From Xanthomonas sp. AM6 (GTDB taxonomy: Bacteria; Pseudomonadota; Gammaproteobacteria; Xanthomonadales; Xanthomonadaceae): DNA of 64,000 nt. Shown piece by piece: positions 20,752 to 29,033 of the stretch. Position 1 is the first letter of the stretch, and every line of letters begins with the position of its first letter. Location of the stretch: assembly GCF_025665335.1 (NCBI RefSeq), contig NZ_CP106869.1, positions 2,630,501 to 2,694,500 of the forward strand, written 5' to 3'. Below the pieces are notes generated by a model, which was not told where the DNA came from, did not search any database, and was given only the letters and a program-made list of their open reading frames with translations. Made by a program: the position numbers and the translations under genes.

Positions 20752-21645
20752 ATGAGCGACTTCGTCCGCCTGGTGGAAGTCGGACCGCGCGACGGCCTGC
20801 AGAACGAGAAGGCCTGGGTCGCCACCGCCGACAAGATCGAACTGATCGCGCAGCTGTCGCGCACCGGCCTGCGCAGCATCGAGGCGACCAGCTTCGTCAG
20901 CCCGAAATGGGTGCCGCAGCTGGCCGACGCGGCCGAGGTCTATGCCGGCATCGTGCCGGCGCCGGGCGTGGACTACCCGGTGCTGGTGCCGAACCTGCAG
21001 GGCTACGAGCGCGCGGCCGCGGTCGGCGTGCGCGAGATCGCGGTGTTCACCGCCGCCTCGGAGGCCTTCAACCGCACCAACACCAATGCCGGCATCGACG
21101 AATCGCTGGCGCGCTTCGAACCGGTGCTGGCGCGCGCCGCCGCCGACGGGGTCAAGGTGCGCGGCTACGTCTCCACCGTGCTCGGCTGCCCCTACCAGGG
21201 CGCGGTGCCGCTGGCCGACGTGGTACGGGTGGCGCGGCAGCTGCACGCGATGGGCTGCTACGAGATCTCGCTGGGCGACACCATCGGCGTCGGCACCCCG
21301 GGCAAGGCGCGGGCGATGCTGCGCGCGGTCGCCGCCGAGCTGCCGATGGCGGCGCTGGCGGTGCATTTCCACGACACCTACGGCCAGGCCCTGGCCAACA
21401 TCGCCGCGTGCCTGGAGGAAGGCGTGCGCGTGGTCGATGCCGCGGTGTCCGGCGCCGGCGGCTGTCCGTACGCCAAGGGCGCCAGCGGCAACGTGGCCAG
21501 CGAGGACGTGGTCTACCTGCTGCACGGCAACGGCGTGGACACCGGCATCGACCTGGACGCGCTGGCCGCGACCGGACGCTGGCTGGCGCACAAGCTCGGC
21601 CGGCCCACCGGCAGCAAGGTCGGCCAGGCGCTGGCAGCGGCATAA
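20752..21645 (+). CDS. mvaB: Hydroxymethylglutaryl-CoA lyase
   Basis: 297-residue TIM-barrel lyase that splits HMG-CoA to acetoacetate and acetyl-CoA, the last step of leucine catabolism. It starts VRLVEVGPRDGLQNEKAWV (DGLQNE motif), has the metal-binding HFHDTYG motif near residue 205, and the catalytic-Cys signature GAGGCPYAKGASGN near 237. Length equals bacterial enzymes. 167 bases separate it from the VOC gene; that gap has no clear gene. Cytosolic. Confidence 0.96.
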   Translation: MSDFVRLVEVGPRDGLQNEKAWVATADKIELIAQLSRTGLRSIEATSFVSPKWVPQLADAAEVYAGIVPAPGVDYPVLVPNLQGYERAAAVGVREIAVFTAASEAFNRTNTNAGIDESLARFEPVLARAAADGVKVRGYVSTVLGCPYQGAVPLADVVRVARQLHAMGCYEISLGDTIGVGTPGKARAMLRAVAAELPMAALAVHFHDTYGQALANIAACLEEGVRVVDAAVSGAGGCPYAKGASGNVASEDVVYLLHGNGVDTGIDLDALAATGRWLAHKLGRPTGSKVGQALAAA

Positions 21646-21929
21646 CCGGGCGCGAGCGGCGCGCCATCGCCACACGGCAGCGCCCGGCTTTCGCGCGCGC
21701 TCCCTGCCCACCGCCGCCTGCGGCGCGCATCACCGAGCGGCGCAGGATCGGTCGCGGTCGCTGACGCGGACACCCAGCGGCGACGCATGCGTTGCTCGGC
21801 TACGCCTACCGAGCTGTCGAGAGATAACCAGGCCTTTCCAAGAAGCGTTCTTCGTCCCCGCTCCCTGTCCCCGCCTTCAGGCCGCGTGGAGTCGGCTAAA
21901 ATGCGCGCTTTCCTGGGAGGGAACACCCA

Positions 21930-22700
21930 ATGCAGCTTGCCGATATCCGCGCGGTGGTCACCGGCGGCGTTTCCGGTCTCGGCCTGGCGGTCGCGCAGCG
22001 CATCGTCGCCGACGGCGGCAAGGTCGCGCTGTTCGACCTCAACGACGACAAGGGCGCGGCCGCGGTCGCCGCGCTCGGCGCGGCGCAGGCGCGCTACTTC
22101 CGTACCGACGTCGCCGACGAGGCGCAGGTGGCGTCGCAGCTCGGCGCCGCGCGCGACTTCCTCGGCGGGCTCAATGCCGCGATCAACTGCGCCGGCATCC
22201 TCGGCGCCGGCCGCGTGCTCGGCAAGGAGGCGCCGATGGCACTGGCCACGTTCCAGGGCACGGTGATGGTCAACCTGGTCGGCAGCTTCAACGTCGCCAA
22301 GGCCGCCGCCGACCTGATGCAGCACAACCCGCCGGGCGAGGACGGCGAGCGCGGCGCGATCGTCAACACCGCCAGCGTCGCCGCCTACGAAGGCCAGATC
22401 GGCCAGGCCGCCTATGCCGCCTCCAAGGGCGGCGTGGTGGCGATGACCCTGCCGATGGCGCGCGAACTGGCGCGCTTCGGCATCCGCGTCAACACCATCG
22501 CCCCGGGCATCTTCTGGACCCCGATGGTGGACGGCATGCCCGAGGCGGTGCAGCAGTCGCTGTCCGCCTCGATCCCGTTCCCGCCGCGGCTCGGCCGCCC
22601 GGAGGAATTCGCCGACACGGTGATGTTCCTGCTGCGCAACCGCTACCTCAACGGCGAGGTCATCCGCCTTGACGGGGCGGTACGCTTGGCGCCCAAGTAG
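21930..22700 (+). CDS. SDR-family 3-hydroxyacyl-CoA dehydrogenase
   Basis: 256-residue short-chain dehydrogenase of the HSD10 (3-hydroxy-2-methylbutyryl-CoA / 3-hydroxyacyl-CoA dehydrogenase) type. Cofactor motif TGGVSGLGLA at residue 11, NCAG near 88, catalytic Ser in NTASVAAYEG near 147 and YAASKGG near 160; the C-terminal SIPFPPRLGRPEEFAD is typical of this subfamily. GGGAGGG 8 bases before ATG is a very good ribosome binding site. Follows the leucine genes and likely serves branched-chain or fatty acyl-CoA oxidation. Confidence 0.9.
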   Translation: MQLADIRAVVTGGVSGLGLAVAQRIVADGGKVALFDLNDDKGAAAVAALGAAQARYFRTDVADEAQVASQLGAARDFLGGLNAAINCAGILGAGRVLGKEAPMALATFQGTVMVNLVGSFNVAKAAADLMQHNPPGEDGERGAIVNTASVAAYEGQIGQAAYAASKGGVVAMTLPMARELARFGIRVNTIAPGIFWTPMVDGMPEAVQQSLSASIPFPPRLGRPEEFADTVMFLLRNRYLNGEVIRLDGAVRLAPK

Positions 22701-22703
22701 CCG

Positions 22704-22803
22704 GGATTCGTGATTGGGGATTGGGGATTCGTAAAAGCGCCCCGCCCCCTTCGCTCGCCGCCCTGCTCTTTACCAATCCCGAATCTCCAATCCCCAATCC
22801 CGG
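22704..22803. repeat. Inverted 'gattggggattcg' repeat before efpL
   Basis: GGGATTCGTGATTGGGGATT at 22702–22721 is mirrored by AATCTCCAATCCCCAATCCC at 22782–22801, so the 100-base spacer can form a long hairpin. Related sequence occurs at 28815–28901, 30279–30460 and 39445. This is an intergenic repeat family of Xanthomonas; function unknown. Confidence 0.8.
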
Positions 22804-22812
22804 CTCCCACCC

Positions 22813-23379
22813 ATGAAAGCCAACGAAATCAAGAAAGGCAACGTCGTCGAGTACAACAACGGCGTGTACCAGATCCGCGACATCGAGCGCAGCTCGCCGC
22901 AGGGCCGCGGCGGCAACGTGCGCTTCCGCTTCGTGATGTACAGCGTGCCGGGCGGCAACAAGCTCGACGCCAGCTTCGACGGCGACGACGACCTGCGCGA
23001 GGTGGAGCTGATGCGCCGCCAGGCCACCTTCTCGTACAAGGACGGCGAGGCGTTCGTGTTCCTGGACGACGAGGACTACACCCCGTACACGCTCGACGCC
23101 GACGTGATCGGCGACGACGCCGGCTACATCACCGAGGGCCTGACCGGCATCTACGTGCAGGTCATCGACGACCTGCCGGTGGCGGTGCAGCTGCCGCAGA
23201 GCGTGACCCTGGAAGTAGTCGAGACTCCGCCGGAGCTCAAGGGCGGCACCGCGACCAAGCGGCCCAAGCCGGCCAAGCTCAACACCGGGATCGAGATCAT
23301 GGTGCCGGAGTACATCGGCAACGGCGAGCGCGTGCTGGTCAACACCACCACCGGCGAGTTCGCCGGACGCGCGGACTGA
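22813..23379 (+). CDS. efpL: Elongation factor P-like protein EfpL (YeiP)
   Basis: 188-residue paralogue of EF-P with three OB/KOW-like domains: [20 protein letters not shown] start, an SSPQGRGG loop at about 27–34 where EF-P carries its modified lysine (here Arg, as in YeiP/EfpL), and the C-terminal [23 protein letters not shown] signature. EfpL helps ribosomes pass stalling sequences such as polyproline. No modification gene is adjacent. ATG 22813 is the family start. Confidence 0.93.
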   Translation: MKANEIKKGNVVEYNNGVYQIRDIERSSPQGRGGNVRFRFVMYSVPGGNKLDASFDGDDDLREVELMRRQATFSYKDGEAFVFLDDEDYTPYTLDADVIGDDAGYITEGLTGIYVQVIDDLPVAVQLPQSVTLEVVETPPELKGGTATKRPKPAKLNTGIEIMVPEYIGNGERVLVNTTTGEFAGRAD

Positions 23380-23383
23380 GCGC

Positions 23384-23764
23384 ATGCGCGCGCGCCGCGG
23401 CGTTGTCCTGGCTGCGCTGCTGACCCTGCCGGGCCTGGCGGCCGCCGCGCCCGCGGCCGAACCGGCGCGCGCGACGGCGGCCTGCACGATTCCCGAGGAC
23501 GTGGACCCCGAGCACCACGCCGGCTTCTGCGCGATGCCGCCGGCGGTCCGCGCCTTCGTCGCACGCCAGGACGTGTGCAACCATTTCGCCGGCGAGGAGC
23601 CCTACGACGCCGCGCGGCGCCGCGAGCTGGACAAGGCGATGGCGAAATACTGCGACGGCAACGAAGCGACCTGGGCCAAGCTGCGCGCGCAGTACCGCCA
23701 AGACCCTGTCCGCGACGCCTGGCTGCGCCGCTACGGCGAGGACGCCGGCCTCGACCTGCCGTAG
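23384..23764 (+). CDS. Small exported protein of unknown function
   Basis: 126 residues. A clear signal peptide (RARRGVVLAALLTLPGLAAAAPA, cleavage near 24) leads into a soluble domain of about 100 residues with four Cys (CTIP, FCAM, VCNHF, YCDGN), probably two disulfides in the periplasm. No family recognised. Begins four bases after efpL and may share its transcript. Confidence 0.75.
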   Translation: MRARRGVVLAALLTLPGLAAAAPAAEPARATAACTIPEDVDPEHHAGFCAMPPAVRAFVARQDVCNHFAGEEPYDAARRRELDKAMAKYCDGNEATWAKLRAQYRQDPVRDAWLRRYGEDAGLDLP

Positions 23765-23870
23765 CGGCGACCGTACGGCATCGCCGGTTGCGCGACACCA
23801 TGCGGGCGACGATATCTGCCTTGCCATCGATCGCAGCGAGCGACGCGATGCCTGCCGCTCCGGAAAGCAT

Positions 23871-24738
23871 CGGGGCTGAAGCCCCTCCTACAGTGCACCC
23901 AGCCAGCCCACCGCAAGCCCCTGTAGGAGCGACTTCAGTCGCGACGGACGGAGCCATCGAACTACCCGGCTCCGGCAGCAGTCGGGGCTGAAGCCCCTCC
24001 TACAGTGCACCCAGCCAGCCCACCGCAAGCCCCTGTAGGAGCGACTCCAGTCGCGACGGACGGAGCCATCGAACTACCCGGCTCCGGCAGCAGTCGGGGC
24101 TGAAGCCCCTCCTACAGTGCACCAGCCGGCCCACCGCAAGCCCCTGTAGGAGCGACTTCAGTCGCGACAAACGGAGCCATCGAACTACCCGGCTCCGGCA
24201 GCAGTCGGGGCTGAAGCCCCTCCTACAGTGCACCAGCCGGCCCACCGCAAGCCCCTGTAGGAGCGACTTCAGTCGCGACGAACGAAGCCATCGAACTACC
24301 CAGCTCCGGCAGCAGTCGGGGCTGAAGCCCCTCCTACAGTGCACCAGCCGGCCCACCGCAAGCCCCTGTAGGAGCGACTTCAGTCGCGACGAACGAAGCC
24401 ATCGAACTACCCAGCTCCGGCAGCAGTCGGGGCTGAAACCCCTCCCACAGTGCACCCAGCTCGGCCCGCCACGAGTTCTTGTAGGAGCGACTTCAGTCGC
24501 GACAAACGAAGCCATCGAACTACCCGGCTCCGGCAGCAGTCGGGGCTGAAGCCCCTCCTACAGTGCACCCAGCCGGCCCACCGCAAGCCCCTGTAGGAGC
24601 GACTTCAGTCGCGACAAACGAAGCCATCGAACCACCCAGCTCCGGCAGCAGTCGGGGCTGAAGCCCCTCCTACAGTGCACCCAGCCGGCCCACCGCAAGT
24701 CCCTGTGGGAGCGACTTCAGTCGCGACGAACGGAGCCT
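23871..24738. repeat. Eight-unit tandem array of paired REP palindromes
   Basis: Eight units with a period of 111–113 bases start with CGGGGCTGAAGCCCCTCC at 23871, 23983, 24095, 24206, 24317, 24428, 24541 and 24653. Each unit holds two opposed elements: GGGGCT-GA-AGCCCC followed by CTACAG, and CTGTAGGAGCGACTTCAGTCGC, joined by a GC-rich linker and a GGAGCCATCGAACTACCCGG spacer. GTAG at the head of each palindrome is the mark of GTAG-type REPs, moved by RAYT transposases. Units differ by only a few bases, so the array expanded recently. It lies between convergent genes. The flanks 23765–23870 and 24739–24840 hold nothing recognisable. Confidence 0.95.
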
Positions 24739-24840
24739 GCCGACGTCTTCGGCTCTGGATCGGCCTGGCGGCCGTCAAAGCCCCTTCCACAGCGCGTCCG
24801 GTCAGCGCGCCGCAGAAGCCCTGGATCGCCTTTCAACCGA

Positions 24841-26928
24841 TCATTCCGCTCCCGCAGGGTGCAGCAGCGACGGCGTGGCCAGCTGCAGTCCGCCGCCGTC
24901 GCGATTGAGTTCGCGCAGGCGCGACCCCAGCGCCGTCAGGTTCGCGTCGATCTGCTGCAGTTCCGCGCGCAGCGGGGGCGGCAGCAAGCCGTGCAGCCGT
25001 GCCTGCAAGGTGGCGCCGTCGCTGCGCAGCGCGTCGATCCGTGCCTGGCCCTGGCGTTGCAGCCATGCGCGCTCCTGCGCCTGCGGCAGCCCGTAGCCGG
25101 GCTGGCCACGCAGCAGCGTCGAGGGCTGGCTCAGCAGGCCTTGCTGCGCCAGCACCGCACGGACGGCGGCGGCCGCATCCTCGGTCTCGGCAGCGGCAAC
25201 GGCTGCGTGGGTAACCGGGATGACGGTGCCGGCATCGGCATCGGCGTCGGCGTTGACGCCGGCACCGGCACTCCCGGCACCAGAACCGGAACCATCGCCC
25301 TCCCTCCCGGGCAGATGCGCCGCGGCCAGGTAGCGGCGCTTCAATGCGTCACGGCCGCGTTGCTCCTGGCGCCGGCGCGCGGCGTTCTCCAGCAGCAGCA
25401 GTGCGGCGCTGGCGCGCAGGTCGCCGCGTTGCAGCCAGGGCGCGCGCTGCGCCGCCGGCAGGTCCAGCCAGCGTTCCACGCTGCGCGCGGGCAACGCCAG
25501 CTGCGCGCGCGCCACCGCGAACATCGCCGCGTAGTGCGCGCTCGCCGGCGCGAAGTAATAGCCCTGGCGCGCGGCGGCGTCGGCATCGTCCAGCACCGCG
25601 CTGTCGGCGATGCCGGCGCGGGCCAGGCGCCGCAGCAGGCCGGTCGGGCTGATCCCGGACAGGCGCGCGCCGGCCAGCCGCGGCACGCCGTCGTGCAGCA
25701 GCTTGTAGGTCTCCACCGCACAGTTGTTGCTGAGGAAGTAATAGCGGCCGTCGTAGCTCCAGTGCAGTTGCGCGGCGCGTTCCAGCAACGCCGCGATCTC
25801 CTCCGGCGCCAGCCGCAGCGGGATCGACTGCAGCCCGCGCAGTTGCACCTGGGTGTATTCGTCGACCACCTGCCGCAACGGCAGCACGAACAGCCGCGAC
25901 GGATACGAACCGACCAGGCCGCGCACGCTGGAGATCTGCACGTCGTCGACGAAGGCGCGGAACGACAGCACCTTGTGATACGCCAGGTCCAGGCGGCAAT
26001 CGGGACCGGGCGTGCGCCCCGGCGCGCAGATCACCAGCCGCAGCATGCTGTGGCCCCAGTGGCTCATCGGCTGCGCATTGCCCTCGGCCAGCAGGTAGTC
26101 CACCGCGTAGACCCGCGCCGGGTCCAGCTGCAGCAGCGCCGCCTCGTCGGCCAGCGGATCCTGCAGGTAGACCAGGCCGGGTGCGCAGGCCGGCGCCGGC
26201 GGCGACCAGGCCAGGCGCTGCGCGAAATAGCGCGCCAGCGCCGGGCGCCGGCACGCGTAGTCCGGATCGAGCAGGAAGTGTTCCAGGTTGACCGCGACGA
26301 ATTCCGTCGGCGACGCCAGTTCGTACCGGTCCGGACTGCGTTCGCTGAAGCCGTTGCGGCCCACGCGCAGGCCCAGCCGCATCGGGCTGACCTGCCAGCC
26401 GGCCAGATCCAGCAGGCGCGGATCGGCCGACAGCCGGCCCGCCGCGGAGCGGTCGTAGAAATGCGCCAGTTCGTGCAGCAGCGCCGCGATCGCCGGCCGC
26501 CTCGCCGTCAGCTGGATCTCGGCGTCGGTCAGGTCAGCGCCTGCTCGCGCGCCGACGCGGTCTTTCTGTTCTGGGCGACGGCCGCCGGTACCGAGGTCGG
26601 GATCGACATCGGCTGCGCCGGCAGGCTGCGCCATCCACGCGCGCAGCAATGCCTTGTTCAACAGCAGTTGCCGCGCCTGCGCCCTGCCGTGCACCTGCGG
26701 CGGCAGGTCGTCGCGCCATTGCAGCGTCAGCGGCAGATCGATCGCCGCGCTCCAGGCCGTCGGCAACATCGGCAGCGTCGCATCGAGCAACGCCTGGCTG
26801 GCGGCGCGCTCGGGCGCGCTCAGTCCGTTCGCATCGACCTGCAACCGCAAGGCCTGCACCGGCGATGCGCAGGCCAGCCAGGCCAAGGCCAGCCACGCCA
26901 GCCGGCGCAGCGGCCGGCGCGGTCTCAC
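24841..26928 (-). CDS. DUF4105 envelope protein with HExxH-type motif
   Basis: About 695 residues. The N-terminus has a signal peptide (RLAWLALAWLACASPVQA). A zinc-protease-like motif LLHELAHFYD sits near residue 165, and the DUF4105 core with NNCAVETYKLL and GHSMLRL lies near 290–420. The C-terminal third is Ala/Arg-rich with a GSGSGAGSAGAG low-complexity stretch near 560. GTG 26928 overlaps the DUF2388 gene's stop (GTGA), so I take that start. Likely periplasmic or outer-membrane linked; catalytic activity is not proven. Confidence 0.85.
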   Translation of the reverse strand: MRPRRPLRRLAWLALAWLACASPVQALRLQVDANGLSAPERAASQALLDATLPMLPTAWSAAIDLPLTLQWRDDLPPQVHGRAQARQLLLNKALLRAWMAQPAGAADVDPDLGTGGRRPEQKDRVGARAGADLTDAEIQLTARRPAIAALLHELAHFYDRSAAGRLSADPRLLDLAGWQVSPMRLGLRVGRNGFSERSPDRYELASPTEFVAVNLEHFLLDPDYACRRPALARYFAQRLAWSPPAPACAPGLVYLQDPLADEAALLQLDPARVYAVDYLLAEGNAQPMSHWGHSMLRLVICAPGRTPGPDCRLDLAYHKVLSFRAFVDDVQISSVRGLVGSYPSRLFVLPLRQVVDEYTQVQLRGLQSIPLRLAPEEIAALLERAAQLHWSYDGRYYFLSNNCAVETYKLLHDGVPRLAGARLSGISPTGLLRRLARAGIADSAVLDDADAAARQGYYFAPASAHYAAMFAVARAQLALPARSVERWLDLPAAQRAPWLQRGDLRASAALLLLENAARRRQEQRGRDALKRRYLAAAHLPGREGDGSGSGAGSAGAGVNADADADAGTVIPVTHAAVAAAETEDAAAAVRAVLAQQGLLSQPSTLLRGQPGYGLPQAQERAWLQRQGQARIDALRSDGATLQARLHGLLPPPLRAELQQIDANLTALGSRLRELNRDGGGLQLATPSLLHPAGAE

Positions 26929-27242
26929 AGCGCCAGGATGGCCTGCGCCAGTTGCAGGTCGCTGGCCTGCTGCGCCTGCGGATTGCGCTCGCGCAGCACG
27001 CGCAGCGCCGCTTCCAGCTGCGCGCCGCGGATGCGGCCGGCGCTGGCGACGAAGCCGGCCGCGTCGTCGCGCGCCTGCAGCACCAGCTTGTCGTCGCCGG
27101 AGCTGCTGTCCGAGGACGCCGAACTGCCGGCCGAACCGGCCGAGGCCGAGCCGGCGGAGGTGCCGGCGAAGCTGGAGGCCTGCGCGAACGCCGGGACGGT
27201 CAGGATCAACAACAGGGCGCAGCGCAGGGTCACTCGGTTCAT
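26925..27242 (-). CDS. DUF2388 small exported protein
   Basis: 105 residues: signal peptide to about residue 22 (LLLILTVPAFAQA), a Ser/Gly/Ala-rich linker (GTSAGSASAGSAGSSASSDS), then the DUF2388 core DDKLVLQARDDAAGFVASAG followed by RIRGAQLEAALRVLRE and SDLQLAQAILAL. Pseudomonas proteins of this family look alike. The stop overlaps the DUF4105 GTG start, so the two are co-translated and probably work together in the envelope. Function unknown. Confidence 0.88.
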   Translation of the reverse strand: MNRVTLRCALLLILTVPAFAQASSFAGTSAGSASAGSAGSSASSDSSSGDDKLVLQARDDAAGFVASAGRIRGAQLEAALRVLRERNPQAQQASDLQLAQAILAL

Positions 27243-27356
27243 CGCATCGGTTCCAGCGGGATCGGGAAAGGGACGCGGCCGGGCCGCGTCGGCATAGCCT
27301 AGCCGGCCGCTGCCGCGAGCGCCAACCGCAGCGCCGCTGCCTGCGCGGCGCGCGGT

Positions 27357-28745
27357 TCAGGGATCGAACAGCTTGCCTGGGTTGAGCAGCCCGGCCGGAT
27401 CGAACACGCGCTTGACCGCGCGCATCAGCGCGATCTCCTCGGCGCTGCGGGTGCTGTCCAGATACGGCTTCTTGACCAGGCCGATGCCGTGTTCGGCGGA
27501 GATGCTGCCGCCGTGCTGCGCCAGCACCTGCGCCAGCAGCTTGGTGACCTGCTCGCAGGCGGCGATGAACTCGGCGTCGGCGGTGGCGTCGGGCTTGAGC
27601 ACGTTGATGTGCAGGTTGCCGTCGCCGATGTGACCGAACCAGACCACGTCGAACTGCGGATAGGCCTGGCCGAGCAGCGCCTGGGTCTGCGCCAGGAACG
27701 CCGGCATCGCCGAGATCCGCACCGACACGTCGTTCTTGTACGGCTTGTAGCGCGCCACCGCCTCGGTGATGCCTTCGCGCAGGCGCCACAGCTGCGCCGC
27801 CTGCGCATCGCTCTGGCTGATCACCCCGTCCAGCACCCAGCCCTGCTCCATGCACGCCTCGAACGCGGCCAGCGCCGCGGCCTCCTGCGCCTCGTCGCCG
27901 CTGGCGTACTCGGTGACCACGTAGTACGGGTAGACCGTGTCGAACGGCGCCTGCGCGCCATGCGCCAGCACGTGCTGCAGCGCGCGGTCGGTGAAGAATT
28001 CGAACGCCTCCAGCTGCAGCCGGCCGCGGAACGCGGCGAACACCTGCATCAGCACCTCGAACGAAGGCAGCGCCAGCAGCATCACGTTGCTCGGCGGCGG
28101 CGGATCGGTCAGCCGCAGCGTGGCCTCCACCACGACGCCCAGCGTGCCCTCCGAGCCGATCAGCAGCTGGCGGAAATCGTAGCCGCTGGAATTCTTGATC
28201 AGCCCGCGGTTGAGCTCGAGCAATTCGCCGCTGCCGGTGACCACCTTCAGTCCGGCGATCCACTCGCGGGTGTTGCCGTAGCGGATCACGCGGATGCCAC
28301 CGGCATTGGTGGCGATGTTGCCGCCGATCGAGCACGAGCCGCGCGCGGCGAAATCCACCGGATACACCAGCCCGTGCTCGCGCGCCGCGTTGTGCACCGC
28401 TTCCAGCGGCATGCCGGCCTGCACGGTGAGGGTGCGGTCGACCGCATCGAACGCCAGCGCCTTGTTCATCCGCTCCAGGCTCAGCACCAGCTCGCCGTGC
28501 GCGGCCACCGCGCCGCCGGACAGCCCGGTGCGGCCGCCGGAGGGCACCACCGCCACCGCGTGGTCGTTGGCCCAGCGCAGCACCGCCTGCACCTCGTCCA
28601 CCGTCGCCGGCAGCGCGATCGCCAGCGGCGCCGGCGTCCAGCGCCGGGTCCAGTCGCGGCCGTAGTGCTCCAGGTCGGCGGGGTCGGTCTTCAGGCGCAG
28701 TCCGGGAACGGCGTGCGTCAGGGCGTCCAGGCGCGGGTCGGTCAT
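27357..28745 (-). CDS. FAD-linked oxidase, probable D-2-hydroxyglutarate dehydrogenase
   Basis: 462-residue GlcD/D2HGDH-type flavoprotein. The FAD-binding PP loop is VVPSGGRTGLSGGAV near residue 65, then ARGSCSIGGNIATNAGGIR near 133; the C-terminal domain has HIGDGNLHINV near 373 and SAEHGIGLVKK near 415, both metal- and substrate-binding. Such enzymes oxidise D-2-hydroxy acids to 2-oxo acids. Because serA is divergent from it, and SerA makes D-2-hydroxyglutarate as a side reaction, D-2-hydroxyglutarate is the best guess; D-lactate or glycolate remain possible. ATG 28745 is the clear start. Confidence 0.88.
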   Translation of the reverse strand: MTDPRLDALTHAVPGLRLKTDPADLEHYGRDWTRRWTPAPLAIALPATVDEVQAVLRWANDHAVAVVPSGGRTGLSGGAVAAHGELVLSLERMNKALAFDAVDRTLTVQAGMPLEAVHNAAREHGLVYPVDFAARGSCSIGGNIATNAGGIRVIRYGNTREWIAGLKVVTGSGELLELNRGLIKNSSGYDFRQLLIGSEGTLGVVVEATLRLTDPPPPSNVMLLALPSFEVLMQVFAAFRGRLQLEAFEFFTDRALQHVLAHGAQAPFDTVYPYYVVTEYASGDEAQEAAALAAFEACMEQGWVLDGVISQSDAQAAQLWRLREGITEAVARYKPYKNDVSVRISAMPAFLAQTQALLGQAYPQFDVVWFGHIGDGNLHINVLKPDATADAEFIAACEQVTKLLAQVLAQHGGSISAEHGIGLVKKPYLDSTRSAEEIALMRAVKRVFDPAGLLNPGKLFDP

Positions 28746-29033
28746 GGGTTGGGAGCCGGGCGAAAGCAAGCGTTCAAGCGTGCCAGCGTTGCGTGGCGGC
28801 GTCCAGTTGGGGCTGCGGATTCGGGATGCGGGATTCGAGGTTCGGGATTCGACGCGAATCTCCACGAGCGGGCAAAGCCTGCACGCTATCCCGAATCCCC
28901 CGCCCAAACATCGATGCAGCTGAAACCTTTGTCGGCATTGCGTTCGCGCCGCCCGGCGTCCTACTGCGACGCACCAAAGCGCGCAGGCATCTGGCATAGT
29001 GACCGGCCCGCTCGCCTCGCCCCTGTGCCCGCA
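28746..29033. repeat. Divergent promoter region of FAD oxidase and serA with repeats
   Basis: The 288-base gap between the divergent FAD oxidase and serA contains a decayed 'attcgggat' repeat at 28815–28850 facing ATCCCGAATCCCC at 28888–28900. CATCTGGCATAGTGACC near 28988 is AT-poor and no clear -10/-35 pair stands out. No gene. Confidence 0.5.

Noticed and set aside
23871-24738. CRISPR array
   Set aside because: Units are ~112 bases with palindromic repeats throughout and nearly identical spacers, and no cas genes are present. These are REP pairs.
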